In this document: one piece after another, positions 55,647 to 64,000 of the stretch
Position numbering within the stretch: position 1 is the stretch's first letter
How the letters are laid out: every line of letters begins with the position of its first letter
Assembly (NCBI GenBank): GCA_023400055.1
Contig: JAEXFN010000036.1
Span: 1 to 64,000, forward strand
Origin: Bacillota bacterium
GTDB lineage: Bacteria > Bacillota > UBA4882 > UBA8346
Length of the DNA: 64,000 nt
Direction: 5' to 3'
Position numbers and translations under genes: made by a program
The notes under the pieces: model-generated
The model's input: only the letters and a program-made list of their open reading frames with translations
Told to the model about the DNA's origin: nothing
The model's database searches: none

Positions 55647-56541
55647 CAAGGAACGGGGCTTTACCTCCCATCAAGTAGTGTCCGTTTTGCGCCGTATTTT
55701 ACGGCGACGTGAAATCGGGCACACCGGGACGCTGGATCCAGAGGCGACTGGAGTTTTGGTGGTGGGGTTGGGACAGGCTACCCGTTCTTTTCCATATCTA
55801 GATGAATCGACCAAACTTTATCGGGCTGAGATAATCTTAGGCCAAGCAACGGATACCCAAGATGCCACTGGCCAAGTCATTTTTCAAAACCCCGCCACGC
55901 AGGTCCAATTATCGGCCTTAAAAGAAGCCGTTAACCGTCTAACGGGGGAGATTCAACAGGTTCCGCCCATGTATTCCGCGGTAAAGGTCCAAGGGACTAA
56001 ACTTTATGACTTGGCGCGGAAGGGCTTGGAGATCGAGCGTCAATCCCGGACCATCCGGGTCCTCGATTGGCGGATCCTGGCGGAACAGCCGGTTTATCAC
56101 TTTTTAAGCCGGATACCGGTTGAGATTACTTGCAGCAAGGGCACATATATTCGGACCTTGATTCATGATTTGGGACAAATGTTAGCTTGCGGAGCCCACA
56201 TGGGCAGTCTGGTGCGTTTGCGCTCGGGAAATTTCCGGATTGAAGAGGCCGTCACGGTGGATACGATTCAAGATTACTGCCAGCAAGGCCGGATGCCGGA
56301 GCTCATTCAATCTTTGAACGTTGGCTTGAGTCATCTCGCTCCGCTATGGATCGATGACGAAGATCTTCAGAAGGTATTGCACGGCGGGAAATTATCATTC
56401 ATTAAATACCAGGCGCCGCTGAGGCTCGGCCAATTGGCGCGAGTACTCGATCAGCATTCCAAGGTGATAGCCATCGCTCAACTGCAAGATGCCGGGAATT
56501 ATCAATTCTGGCAACCGGTGAAGGTTTTTCAATATTCCTAG
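55621..56541 (+). CDS. truB: tRNA pseudouridine-55 synthase
   Basis: A 306-residue enzyme forming pseudouridine 55 in the T-loop of tRNA. It has GIIVVNKERGFTSHQVV, the catalytic Asp in GHTGTLDPEATGVL, then MYSAVKVQGTKLYDLARKG and YIRTLIHDLG. The ATG at 55621 (MWHGIIVV) is favoured, with GGAG 6-7 bases upstream; this gives a 26-bp overlap with nrnA. An in-frame ATG at 55609 is less likely. Confidence 0.95.
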   Translation: MWHGIIVVNKERGFTSHQVVSVLRRILRRREIGHTGTLDPEATGVLVVGLGQATRSFPYLDESTKLYRAEIILGQATDTQDATGQVIFQNPATQVQLSALKEAVNRLTGEIQQVPPMYSAVKVQGTKLYDLARKGLEIERQSRTIRVLDWRILAEQPVYHFLSRIPVEITCSKGTYIRTLIHDLGQMLACGAHMGSLVRLRSGNFRIEEAVTVDTIQDYCQQGRMPELIQSLNVGLSHLAPLWIDDEDLQKVLHGGKLSFIKYQAPLRLGQLARVLDQHSKVIAIAQLQDAGNYQFWQPVKVFQYS

Positions 56542-56564
56542 GGCAAGAAGGGGATTTCCAGGAG

Positions 56565-57506
56565 ATGAAAGTTTGGAACTCAATTGAAACGGCTGAAGCA
56601 GCTGTGCGGGCTGATCAGTCCCAAACCGCAGTGACGATCGGCAATTTTGACGGAGTTCACCGGGGCCATCAAGCCATTATGGCGAAAGTAATCGAATTCG
56701 CCAAGGCGTATCAACTGTTTGCCATCGTTTTGACTTTTTCCAATCATACCGACAGTATTTTAGGAGAAACTCCGCCGTTAATCAATACGCCCGCAATCCG
56801 TCAAGCGCTTTTAGCTGCTCAGGGTGTCGATGCGTTGCTGGAAGTAGAGTTTAATAGTGGTCTCGCTAACTTAGAACCGGCGGAGTTTTTTGAAAAATGG
56901 TTGATACAAAGGTTACATGCCCAAGCCATTGTGATCGGTCATGATTTTCGCTTCGGTTCCGGGGGAAAAGGCGATTTTCAGTTGCTTACCGAGCTGTGTC
57001 AGCAATATCATATCCGTTTAGAACGGGTCCCGCCGGTTAACGAGGATGGTCTGGTCATCAGCAGTTCGGTCATTCGGCAATGCTTGCTTGCGGGTGAGCT
57101 GGAAAAGGCTAACCGGTTCTTGGGATATTCTTTTCGAATCGAAGCCGAGGTCGTCGCCGGAGAGCAGCGCGGCCGTAAGATGGGCTTCCCGACCGCCAAT
57201 CTTCAGTTGGAGAAAGGCTATTTATTGCCCTGCTACGGAGTGTATCTTGTTCAAATGCTCATCGACGGACAGCGTATTTACGGAGTGGCCAGTGTGGGCC
57301 TGAAGCCGACTTTTGACGGTAAAACTCCGCTGGTGGAGGTCTATCTGCTGGATGTAACAATGAATCTGTATCACCGTATCGTTCGCGTTGAATTCCTGCA
57401 TTTTATCCGTCCCGAAGTTCGTTTTAACAATATGGAAGATCTTCAGATTCAGATCCAACAAGATGTTCAAATGGCGCGCAAATTAATCGCAACTGAGCAT
57501 ACTTGA
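56565..57506 (+). CDS. ribF: Bifunctional riboflavin kinase/FAD synthetase
   Basis: A 313-residue enzyme making FMN and FAD. The N-terminal adenylyltransferase domain has TIGNFDGVHRGHQAI and GHDFRFGSGGKGD, then SSSVIRQCL. The C-terminal kinase domain has GRKMGFPTANLQL and GVYLVQM. It begins 23 bp after truB and ends the operon at a strong terminator. The rpsO and pnp genes that often follow in Bacillota are absent. Confidence 0.95.
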   Translation: MKVWNSIETAEAAVRADQSQTAVTIGNFDGVHRGHQAIMAKVIEFAKAYQLFAIVLTFSNHTDSILGETPPLINTPAIRQALLAAQGVDALLEVEFNSGLANLEPAEFFEKWLIQRLHAQAIVIGHDFRFGSGGKGDFQLLTELCQQYHIRLERVPPVNEDGLVISSSVIRQCLLAGELEKANRFLGYSFRIEAEVVAGEQRGRKMGFPTANLQLEKGYLLPCYGVYLVQMLIDGQRIYGVASVGLKPTFDGKTPLVEVYLLDVTMNLYHRIVRVEFLHFIRPEVRFNNMEDLQIQIQQDVQMARKLIATEHT

Positions 57507-57533
57507 AAGAGTAATACCTATCTTCGATAAAGC

Positions 57534-57561
57534 GCCCTGTCCCGAAAGGACAGGGCTTTTT
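57534..57561 (+). terminator. Terminator of the translation operon
   Basis: A 9-bp perfect stem, GCCCTGTCC with GGACAGGGC, a 5-base loop and a run of five T. Confidence 0.95.
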
Positions 57562-58039
57562 GATATGCTCCTAAAAGCGTTATGATATTAACCTCGACCG
57601 AAGGTCGGGGCGTTCCCAAGAGCTCAGGGAAGCGAGGAATGAAGTCGGTATAAATTTTTCAGAAGCGACTTTATCACACGGTTTTTAAAATGATGAATAA
57701 AAATCCCAAATTATTCAATATAATATTCTTTGGAAGCGAAAATTGATTTGATTAATTTATTAACCAGGCATTTTTTAAATTAAATTATGGTTACAACGTT
57801 TAAAAAAGTTAACCTGATGGCAGGATCTTTTTTGAAAAGATAGAATCCTTTGAATCGGAAAACAATGGAAGGATCGTCGTCCCAATGATATTGCCGCTTT
57901 TTTGCGGCTTTTGTGGCGTGTAGCTTGGGAAAAGGAAAATACACTTTATCTTCACAGAAAATTAAGAGTTTACTGGAAAGTGCTCATCAACACACTCTCC
58001 CGTATTCATAAAAGAATCAATACATAGGAGGTATTTTTC
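57562..58039. other. Leader/intergenic region before ppdK
   Basis: About 480 bp, very AT-rich in the middle, without a gene. It has a small hairpin (CCTCGACC with GGTCGGGG, near 57593-57613) and a terminator-like GCCGC with GCGGC followed by TTTT (near 57893-57913). I cannot place a promoter with confidence. Confidence 0.5.
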
Positions 58040-60682
58040 ATGGCGAAGTATGTTTATCTGTTCAATGAAGGCAACGCTTCGATGAGAAACCTTCTCGGCG
58101 GCAAGGGTGCCAACCTGGCAGAAATGACAGGATTGGGTCTCCCGGTCCCCAGAGGGTTTACGGTTTCCACGGAAGCTTGCACTCGGTATTATGATGATGG
58201 AAAAGTCATTGCATCCGAGATTGAGGAGCAAATTCTGGCGGCTTTGGCCAAGACCGAACAGGTCGTCGGTAAAAAATTCGGCGACCCCCAAAATCCGTTC
58301 CTGGTTTCGGTCCGTTCCGGAGCGCGCGCTTCCATGCCGGGCATGATGGATACGATCCTGAATCTCGGTTTGAACGATGTGGTCGTTGAAGGTTTGGCGA
58401 AACTCACCAACAATCCCCGCTTTGCCTTTGACAGCTACCGCCGTTTTATCCAGATGTTCAGCGACGTCGTGATGGAAGTCGAAAAACCGAAATTTGAGAA
58501 GATTCTCGATGCGGTGAAGCACGAGAACGGCGCCAAATTCGACACCGATCTGAGTGCCGAAAACCTCCAAGAAGTCGTAAAACGGTATAAAGTCCTTTAC
58601 AAAGAGGAAAAAGGGGTCGATTTTCCCCAGGATCCGAAAGTGCAATTGATGGAAGCCGTCAAGGCCGTCTTCCGTTCTTGGGATAACCCCCGGGCTATCG
58701 TCTATCGCCGTTTGAATGATATCCCGAGCAATTGGGGTACCGCGGTCAATGTTCAAGAGATGGTTTACGGCAATATGGGCAACGATTCCGGAACGGGTGT
58801 GGCCTTTACCCGCAACCCTTCCACCGGTGAGAAGCGACTCTACGGCGAATTCCTGATGAATGCCCAGGGCGAAGATGTCGTGGCCGGTATCCGCACCCCG
58901 CAATCCATCGATCAACTGAAAGAAGTTATGTCGGACGTTTACAACCAGTTTGCCCAAACCGCCGAGACGCTGGAGAAACATTACCGAGATATGCAGGACA
59001 TGGAGTTCACCATTGAGCGCGGCAAACTGTTCATGCTTCAAACCCGGAATGGCAAGCGGACCGCCGCCGCGGCCTTGAAGATCGCGGTCGACCTGGTCGC
59101 CGAGGGCATGGCCACCAAGGCCGAGGCCGTCCTGAAGGTCGATCCGAAACAGCTGGACGCCTTGTTGCACCCCAATTTCGAACCCAAAGCGTTGAAAACC
59201 GCCGCGCCGATTGCCAAAGGGCTGCCCGCATCGCCCGGCGCCGCCACAGGTAAGGTTTATTTCTTTGCCGAGGATGCCGTCAACGCCTTCAAGAACGGTG
59301 AGAAAAAAGTGGTGCTGGTCCGTTTGGAGACTTCGCCGGAGGATATCGAAGGCATGCACGTTTCGCAAGGCATTTTGACCGGCCGCGGCGGCATGACCTC
59401 CCACGCGGCCGTCGTCGCCCGGGGCATGGGAACCTGCTGCGTGGCCGGTTGTAGTGAGATTAAGATCAATGAAGAAGAGAAGTTCTTCATCGACAAGAAC
59501 GGCAAAAAATACGGCGAGGGAGATTGGATCTCCCTGGATGGTTCCACCGGAAACGTCTATGGCGAGCAACTGCCGACCATTGAGACGGAAATGACCGGCG
59601 ATTTCGCCACTTTAATGCAATGGGCCGACGAACTTCGCGTTTTGAAGGTCCGGACCAACGCCGATACGCCCAATGATGCCAAGACCGCCCGGAAATTCGG
59701 CGCCGAAGGCATCGGCCTGTGCCGCACCGAGCATATGTTCTTCGAGCCCGACCGGATTCCGGCCATGCGCGAGATGATCGTCGCCCGGACCGAGGAGCAA
59801 CGCCGCAAGGCCCTGGATAAATTGCTGCCGATGCAACGGAGCGATTTTGAAGGATTGTTCCGCGAGATGCAGGGTTATCCGGTGACCATCCGCTTCCTGG
59901 ATCCGCCGCTGCATGAATTCCTGCCGCAAGAGGATGAGGACATCCGGGCTTTGGCCAAAGAGATGGGCTTGACCTTTGAAGAGCTGAAGTCGATAGTGGC
60001 CGATCTCCACGAGTTCAACCCGATGATGGGCCATCGCGGCTGCCGTCTGGCCGTGACCTATCCCGAGATCGCCGAGATGCAGACCAGAGCGGTTATCGAA
60101 GCCGCGATCAATGTCAACAAGGCCGGCATGAACGTCGTTCCGGAGATTATGATCCCGTTGGTTGGCGAAGTCAAAGAGTTGAAATACGTGAAAGACGTCG
60201 TGGTCAAAACCGCTGACGAAGTCATTGCCAAAGCCGGCGTGAAGCTCGACTATAAAGTGGGAACGATGATCGAGATTCCGCGGGCCGCGCTGACCGCCGA
60301 CGATATCGCCAAGGAAGCCGAGTTCTTCTCCTTCGGCACCAACGACTTGACCCAGATGACCTTCGGCTTCAGCCGCGACGATGCCGGTAAATTCCTGGAA
60401 GAGTACTACAACAAGAAGATTTACGAATCCGATCCGTTCGCTCGGTTGGATCAGGTCGGCGTCGGCAAGCTGGTGGAGATGGCGGCCAAACTCGGCAAGC
60501 AGGTTCGTCCCGACATCAAACTGGGAATCTGCGGCGAACATGGCGGCGATCCTTCTTCCGTCGAGTTCTGCCACAGAGTCGGTCTGAACTATGTTTCCTG
60601 CTCGCCGTTCCGCGTACCTATCGCCAGACTGGCTGCCGCGCATGCCGCAATTAAAAAAGAGGGCGACCTCGGTCAGAAATAA
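58040..60682 (+). CDS. ppdK: Pyruvate phosphate dikinase
   Basis: An 880-residue enzyme interconverting pyruvate + ATP + Pi and PEP + AMP + PPi. The N-terminal ATP-grasp part begins LLGGKGANLAEMTGLGLPVP. The swivelling phospho-histidine domain has GGMTSHAAVVARGMG with His455. The C-terminal PEP barrel has GLCRTEHMF and GICGEHGGD with Cys831. These positions match the characterised clostridial enzyme. The ATG follows AGGAGG. It is typical of anaerobes using PPi-linked glycolysis and may work with malic enzyme at the PEP-pyruvate node. Confidence 0.97.
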   Translation: MAKYVYLFNEGNASMRNLLGGKGANLAEMTGLGLPVPRGFTVSTEACTRYYDDGKVIASEIEEQILAALAKTEQVVGKKFGDPQNPFLVSVRSGARASMPGMMDTILNLGLNDVVVEGLAKLTNNPRFAFDSYRRFIQMFSDVVMEVEKPKFEKILDAVKHENGAKFDTDLSAENLQEVVKRYKVLYKEEKGVDFPQDPKVQLMEAVKAVFRSWDNPRAIVYRRLNDIPSNWGTAVNVQEMVYGNMGNDSGTGVAFTRNPSTGEKRLYGEFLMNAQGEDVVAGIRTPQSIDQLKEVMSDVYNQFAQTAETLEKHYRDMQDMEFTIERGKLFMLQTRNGKRTAAAALKIAVDLVAEGMATKAEAVLKVDPKQLDALLHPNFEPKALKTAAPIAKGLPASPGAATGKVYFFAEDAVNAFKNGEKKVVLVRLETSPEDIEGMHVSQGILTGRGGMTSHAAVVARGMGTCCVAGCSEIKINEEEKFFIDKNGKKYGEGDWISLDGSTGNVYGEQLPTIETEMTGDFATLMQWADELRVLKVRTNADTPNDAKTARKFGAEGIGLCRTEHMFFEPDRIPAMREMIVARTEEQRRKALDKLLPMQRSDFEGLFREMQGYPVTIRFLDPPLHEFLPQEDEDIRALAKEMGLTFEELKSIVADLHEFNPMMGHRGCRLAVTYPEIAEMQTRAVIEAAINVNKAGMNVVPEIMIPLVGEVKELKYVKDVVVKTADEVIAKAGVKLDYKVGTMIEIPRAALTADDIAKEAEFFSFGTNDLTQMTFGFSRDDAGKFLEEYYNKKIYESDPFARLDQVGVGKLVEMAAKLGKQVRPDIKLGICGEHGGDPSSVEFCHRVGLNYVSCSPFRVPIARLAAAHAAIKKEGDLGQK

Positions 60683-60707
60683 TTATGAATTGATTTTTAG
60701 CTTTCGC

Positions 60708-60742
60708 AGCGGGGACTGTTATCGGGTCCCCGCTTTTCTTTT
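60708..60742 (+). terminator. ppdK terminator
   Basis: A 9-bp perfect stem, AGCGGGGAC with GTCCCCGCT (60708-60716 and 60726-60734), followed by TTTCTTTT. Confidence 0.92.
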
Positions 60743-60840
60743 GGGGTATCCGGTCGCTAAAAAACGCTCCCGCCGTGATTGCCAAAGTCAGTTTTCAGCG
60801 CCGGGATTCTTTGAAATCCCATTAGAATGCCAGTTAAATT

Positions 60841-61071
60841 GCGAAATATGCTTGTTTTGTCACTGAAAATGTCTGCATAGTCATTGAGCAAGCTCATTGA
60901 GTGACTGAACAAGCTTACTCAACGACTGAGCAAGCTCATTGAGTCATTGAACAAGCTTGCTCAACGACTGAGCAAGCTCATTTAATCACTGAACAAGCTT
61001 ACTCAACGACTGAGCAAGCTCATTGAGTCACTAAACAAGCTCATTCAGCGACTGAACAAGCTCACTCTTAC
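60841..61071. repeat. 21-bp tandem array, family A
   Basis: Eleven units spaced exactly 21 bp (60841, 60862, 60883, 60904, 60925, 60946, 60967, 60988, 61009, 61030, 61051). The better units contain ACTGAGCAAGCTCATTGAGT or ACTGAACAAGCTTACTCAAC. In the middle, two unit types alternate, so there is a 42-bp higher-order repeat. It lies after the ppdK terminator and before the convergent membrane-protein gene, and is related to the arrays at 1-210 and 18002-18240. Confidence 0.94.
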
Positions 61072-61144
61072 TCCGGGCTTAATCGTTCGGTGGTTAAAAA
61101 AGTCGCTTTAATATATAAAATCAATCCTTGAACAATATTCACCG

Positions 61145-61171
61145 ACAAAAAAATAAGGCGCTTAACGCGCC
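61145..61171 (-). terminator. Terminator of the PF04020 membrane-protein gene
   Basis: GGCGC pairs with GCGCC around a 5-base loop (61157-61171). On the minus strand it is followed by TTATTTTTTTG. Confidence 0.75.
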
Positions 61172-61201
61172 CTGTGTTTTGAATAACCGGAAAGTCAATC
61201 T

Positions 61202-61534
61202 TTATTTGATGCGGGTGGGTACGAAGAGGTCGATGATTCCGATGACGAGTGAAGCGAGTAATGCTCCGATCACCGAAACCGACATTCCCGGGACAATGAA
61301 CTGGGTGATATAAATGACCACCGCCGAAACCAAAAATCCTACGACTCCGTGGGCGTATGGCGAGAGGTTTCTCCCCAGCACCAATTCGATGAGGTAACTG
61401 ATCCCGGCGATCACCACCGCAGCCAAAAGCGCACTAATAAAATTTAACGATTTAAATCCTGGCACGATCGCTCCGATAAACATTAACACGATAGCTGCCA
61501 CGACAAAGCGTACTAAAGTTCTTAGCCAATCCAT
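61202..61534 (-). CDS. Four-helix membrane protein, PF04020 (holin superfamily IV/YvlD type)
   Basis: A 110-residue protein with four hydrophobic helices (about residues 7-26, 33-52, 60-77 and 83-104) separated by short loops, beginning MDWLRTLVRFVVAAIVL. This is the pattern of the family named phage holin superfamily IV, which in Bacillota is usually chromosomal and linked to envelope stress rather than to phages. No phage gene is nearby. GGAGGTG lies 5 bases before the ATG. Confidence 0.85.
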   Translation of the reverse strand: MDWLRTLVRFVVAAIVLMFIGAIVPGFKSLNFISALLAAVVIAGISYLIELVLGRNLSPYAHGVVGFLVSAVVIYITQFIVPGMSVSVIGALLASLVIGIIDLFVPTRIK

Positions 61535-61744
61535 GCAATCACCTCCTTGAACCCCAAATAGCGATTTTATCTTGTCCCATCATCAGCGGAAGCTATACCT
61601 GATCGGACTTGGCAATAAACGCCAATCCCGAGGCCGGTCGGGATAAAAAGGGACAATCCGGTAAAAAATATGATTATGGATAACGGGTGCGGAGCGAATT
61701 GCGGTTTCGGTTCAGAACCGCTACAAAAAGGAAGGGGTGGCGCG

Positions 61745-62188
61745 ATGCGGCAGCGGATTTACGGTCTTTTCAACAATATCGAAGATGCCCGGAATGCATT
61801 GGGCAGGATCAAAAAAGAAAGTTGGCGCCGGGCTGATTTATCGATAATTTTGCCGGCGGATTCGGAGAGGCCCCAGGAAAATTCGATGGAATTCGCGGCG
61901 GATTTTTCCGAAAAAAGACCCGGCTCGCCATGGTCGGATTGGCCGGGTTTACAGCAGGAATATTGGGAGGAAGTGGGCAATGTCCGGGTCGGGTCTACCT
62001 TGGGCGATGCTTCGAATCCGACGCCTTCCATTCGGGAAAACTTGGCCGGCAAGGCCCTTCAGTTTGTGCAACGGGGCATCCGCGACTCCAAAGTGGTCAC
62101 CATTATCGACTTCGAACCGGAATTGCTCTACAAACTGCGATTTATATTGGAAAGTAAAGGAGCGGAGCTCCAAGCGGATCAGGCCTAG
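61745..62188 (+). CDS. Small stress-type protein, possibly YflT-like
   Basis: A 147-residue soluble protein starting MRQRIYGLFNNIEDARNALG, the opening typical of YflT-like general stress proteins, with a glycine- and proline-rich middle and a C-terminal alpha/beta part (SKVVTIIDFEPELLYKLRFI). The family assignment is tentative. The ATG at 61745 follows AAGGAAGGGG; a longer frame from 61670 has a Cys-rich start but no ribosome binding site. It is divergent from the PF04020 gene with a 210-bp spacer, so the two may respond to a shared stress signal. Confidence 0.65.
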   Translation: MRQRIYGLFNNIEDARNALGRIKKESWRRADLSIILPADSERPQENSMEFAADFSEKRPGSPWSDWPGLQQEYWEEVGNVRVGSTLGDASNPTPSIRENLAGKALQFVQRGIRDSKVVTIIDFEPELLYKLRFILESKGAELQADQA

Positions 62189-62204
62189 CGCCTGATCTTT
62201 TTTG
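62177..62204 (+). terminator. Terminator overlapping a stop codon
   Basis: An 8-bp perfect stem, GATCAGGC with GCCTGATC (62177-62184 and 62190-62197), and a run of six or more T. The loop contains the TAG stop of the preceding gene. Confidence 0.9.
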
Positions 62205-62284
62205 TGCGTGGCAGATTCTTGCGAAAACATGAAGGAGTTATTCACCGGGAACGCGAATAATAATCGAGTTTTAAGGAGGTTTTT

Positions 62285-63652
62285 ATGGCAGAAACTGGAG
62301 CGATAATCCGGGGGATTGAACCGGGAAGCATCGCTGATGAACTCAGGTTGGAACCCGGGGACCGGATACTTGCGATAAATGGGGCGCCGCTTCAGGATTA
62401 CATTGATTATTTGATGGCCAATGCCGATGAACGGATGAACCTGGAGGTTTTAAAAAAGCAGGCGGATCGGATCGAGACCTTTGAGATTGAGAAAGATGCC
62501 ACCGAAAGCTTGGGAGTAATCTTTGAGGAGGTACTCTTCGATGGCATCCGGGAGTGCGCCAATCATTGCCTGTTCTGTTTTGTCCATCAATTGCCGGCCA
62601 AGCAGCGGCCGACCTTGTACGTTCGGGATGATGATTACCGGCTTTCATTTTTGCACGGCGCTTATATCACGCTGACCAATTTGACCGAATCGGATTGGCG
62701 CCGGATTGAGACACTACATCTGAGCCCGTTATATGTTTCGGTCCATGCCACCGATCCGACGGTCCGCAAGCAGCTTTTGGGCCGCGCGGCGAGCGTTCCG
62801 ATCCTAGACCAGCTCAAAAGGTTGGCTGCGGCCGGAATCACGGTTCATACCCAAGCCGTCATCTGCCCGACCATCAATGACGGCCCGGTTTTGGAACGGA
62901 CCATTCGGGAGTTGGCCCAGTTATGGCCGGAAGTCGGCTCCCTGGCGATCGTGCCGGTCGGATTGACCCAGCACCGGTCCAGATTGTTTCCGTTGCGGAT
63001 TTTTCAGTCGGAAGAGGCTGGCCGGGTCATTGATAGGGTGGAGCGTTTTCAGACGGAGTTTTTGGAATTACTGGGCTCGCGCTTTGTCTTTGCTGCGGAT
63101 GAGTGGTATGTGTTATCGGGAAGGGCGCTTCCTGACGATGAACATTACGAGGATTACCTGCAGCTCGATAACGGGGTCGGTCTCTTGCGCTGGTTCCTGA
63201 CGGATTTTTACGATACTTTTTCCGGCGTCGAAACGGAATTCACCAAGTTAAAAGGCAATTTGGCGGTTCTTACCGGCCGGGCGCCGCTCGTCATGTGGGA
63301 GGAAATTGGCCGGTTTTTGGCCGCGAAAAATCCCGATCTGCGGTTGGAAATCTTGGCGGTGGAAAACCGTTTCTTCGGTAGCAGCGTCACGGTCACGGGC
63401 TTGTTGAGCGGCAACGATTTGATCAAGACGATTCAAGAACACCGGGAGCAAGGCCCGACTTGCTATTTGGTGCCGCAGATTGTGCTGAAGCAGGGCGCGG
63501 ATCTTTTCTTGGACGGCGTATCCATCGACCAGTTGCGGCAGGCTTGCGCTCCGAAGCAGGTGGCGATCGTGCCGACGCAGGCCGGTGAGTGGCTTCAGTG
63601 GATTATTCATGAGGGATGTGTTGAAGGTTGTCTCGAGCAGTCATTGCAATAG
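62285..63652 (+). CDS. PDZ-radical SAM-DUF512 protein
   Basis: A 455-residue protein. A PDZ-like domain at the N-terminus (IIRGIEPGSIADELRLEPGD) is followed by a radical-SAM-like segment with the cluster Cys pattern in ECANHCLFCFVHQLP, then the DUF512 domain to the C-terminus. The pattern CxxxCxxC is the one used to bind a 4Fe-4S cluster with S-adenosylmethionine. The protein is widespread in Bacillota and nearly always precedes der, but its reaction is unknown. The ATG follows AAGGAGG. Its 3' end overlaps der by 25 bp. Confidence 0.9.
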   Translation: MAETGAIIRGIEPGSIADELRLEPGDRILAINGAPLQDYIDYLMANADERMNLEVLKKQADRIETFEIEKDATESLGVIFEEVLFDGIRECANHCLFCFVHQLPAKQRPTLYVRDDDYRLSFLHGAYITLTNLTESDWRRIETLHLSPLYVSVHATDPTVRKQLLGRAASVPILDQLKRLAAAGITVHTQAVICPTINDGPVLERTIRELAQLWPEVGSLAIVPVGLTQHRSRLFPLRIFQSEEAGRVIDRVERFQTEFLELLGSRFVFAADEWYVLSGRALPDDEHYEDYLQLDNGVGLLRWFLTDFYDTFSGVETEFTKLKGNLAVLTGRAPLVMWEEIGRFLAAKNPDLRLEILAVENRFFGSSVTVTGLLSGNDLIKTIQEHREQGPTCYLVPQIVLKQGADLFLDGVSIDQLRQACAPKQVAIVPTQAGEWLQWIIHEGCVEGCLEQSLQ

Positions 63653-64000
63653 TGGGTCGGCCCAATGTCGGGAAATCGACCCTTTTTAATCGCATCGTCA
63701 GGCAGCGCCTGGCGATCGTCGAAAACACCCCGGGCGTCACCCGCGACCGTATTTATTCCGAGGGCACGTGGCTGGACCGGAGTTTTTTAGTCATCGATAC
63801 CGGCGGAATCACCGATGAACGCGATCCGGTCCAGGTTCAGATCCGGAAACAGGTTGAAATGGCATTAGAGGAAGCGGATGCCGTCATTATGCTGACCGAC
63901 GGTCGTGAACCGCTGACAGCCTCGGATTACCAAGTGGCGACTTTGCTACGGAAAAGCAAAAAGCCGATCGTGCTTGCAGTCAATAAAATCGAGCATGTCG
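63628..64000 (+). CDS. der: GTPase Der (EngA), 5' part, cut by the window edge
   Basis: The first 124 codons of a tandem-G-domain GTPase needed for 50S ribosome assembly. The visible first G domain has AIVGRPNVGKSTLFNRI (G1), NTPGVTRDR (G2), DTGGI (G3) and the beginning of G4 in AVNKIEHV. The TTG start at 63628 gives MSRAVIAIVGRPNVGKST, the family N-terminus, and lies inside the end of the DUF512 gene. The second G domain and KH domain lie beyond the window. Confidence 0.95.
   Translation, partial: MSRAVIAIVGRPNVGKSTLFNRIVRQRLAIVENTPGVTRDRIYSEGTWLDRSFLVIDTGGITDERDPVQVQIRKQVEMALEEADAVIMLTDGREPLTASDYQVATLLRKSKKPIVLAVNKIEHV

Noticed and set aside
35031..57587. Shared 17-mer (CTAAAAGCGTTRTGATA) at 35031 and 57571, as a possible mobile-element end
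   Set aside because: A 16/17 match between two places is expected several times by chance in 64 kb, and no matching second end or target duplication is seen.
61202..61534. Prophage lysis holin
   Set aside because: The family name comes from sequence grouping only; no phage structural, lysin or integrase gene is in the window.

Overview
The window reads as a chromosome segment of a Gram-positive, probably anaerobic member of the Bacillota with moderate-to-high GC. The clues are the rimP-nusA-rnpM-ylxQ-infB-rbfA-nrnA-truB-ribF translation cluster, a DUF512 radical-SAM gene directly before der, a tryptophan-sensing TRAP regulator, TTG/GTG starts with strong GGAGG-type ribosome binding sites, and pyruvate phosphate dikinase. 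A Limnochordia/Hydrogenispora-like lineage is a guess; no rRNA or tRNA gene is present to test it.

Layout. 1-6.7 kb: a 21-bp tandem array, a SWIM/SNF2 helicase, an SDR oxidoreductase, a winged-helix-like protein of uncertain role and a rhomboid-like membrane protein. 6.8-17.9 kb: a carbohydrate locus with a minus-strand Opp-type ABC importer (oppA-B-C-D-F order), divergent from a GH3 glucosidase and a GH2 mannosidase, both apparently cytoplasmic. 18.35-27.5 kb: a purine operon (purB-F-M-N-H, a FabZ-like gene, purC, purD) behind a sigma-A-like promoter, a ykkC-class (PRPP-type) riboswitch and a terminator. 27.8-35 kb: murI, a mini zinc-ribbon gene, an AEC carrier, a DUF1653 gene, dnaE and malic enzyme. 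35.7-44.4 kb: a TrkA_C membrane protein, mtrB (TRAP), a TRAP-type attenuator, then an aroF-trpE fusion followed by trpG-D-C-F-B-A. 45-48.6 kb: a membrane protein, a TPR protein, a mini membrane protein and an IclR regulator. 48.7-57.5 kb: the translation and RNA-processing operon. 58-64 kb: ppdK, a PF04020 membrane protein, a YflT-like protein, the DUF512 protein and the start of der.

How the genes work together. The trp block holds a complete control circuit: the regulator gene, its RNA target with at least 11 (G/U)AG triplets mostly 5 nt apart, a competing terminator, and a first structural gene that fuses DAHP synthase to anthranilate synthase I. Both entry into the aromatic pathway and the first tryptophan-specific step would therefore be under tryptophan control. 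The purine block is similarly self-contained, with PRPP sensing in front of the PRPP-consuming pathway. The importer and two glycosidases suggest uptake of intact beta-linked oligosaccharides followed by hydrolysis in the cytoplasm.

The least explained structure is a set of five intergenic arrays with an exact 21-bp period at about 0.1, 18.1, 35.3, 44.7 and 61.0 kb. They belong to three unrelated sequence families. In each, the unit is quasi-palindromic and the array lies just downstream of the last gene of a transcription unit. Two helical turns per unit suggests phased binding of a dimeric protein, or a 3'-end RNA or DNA function; I know of no described class that fits.
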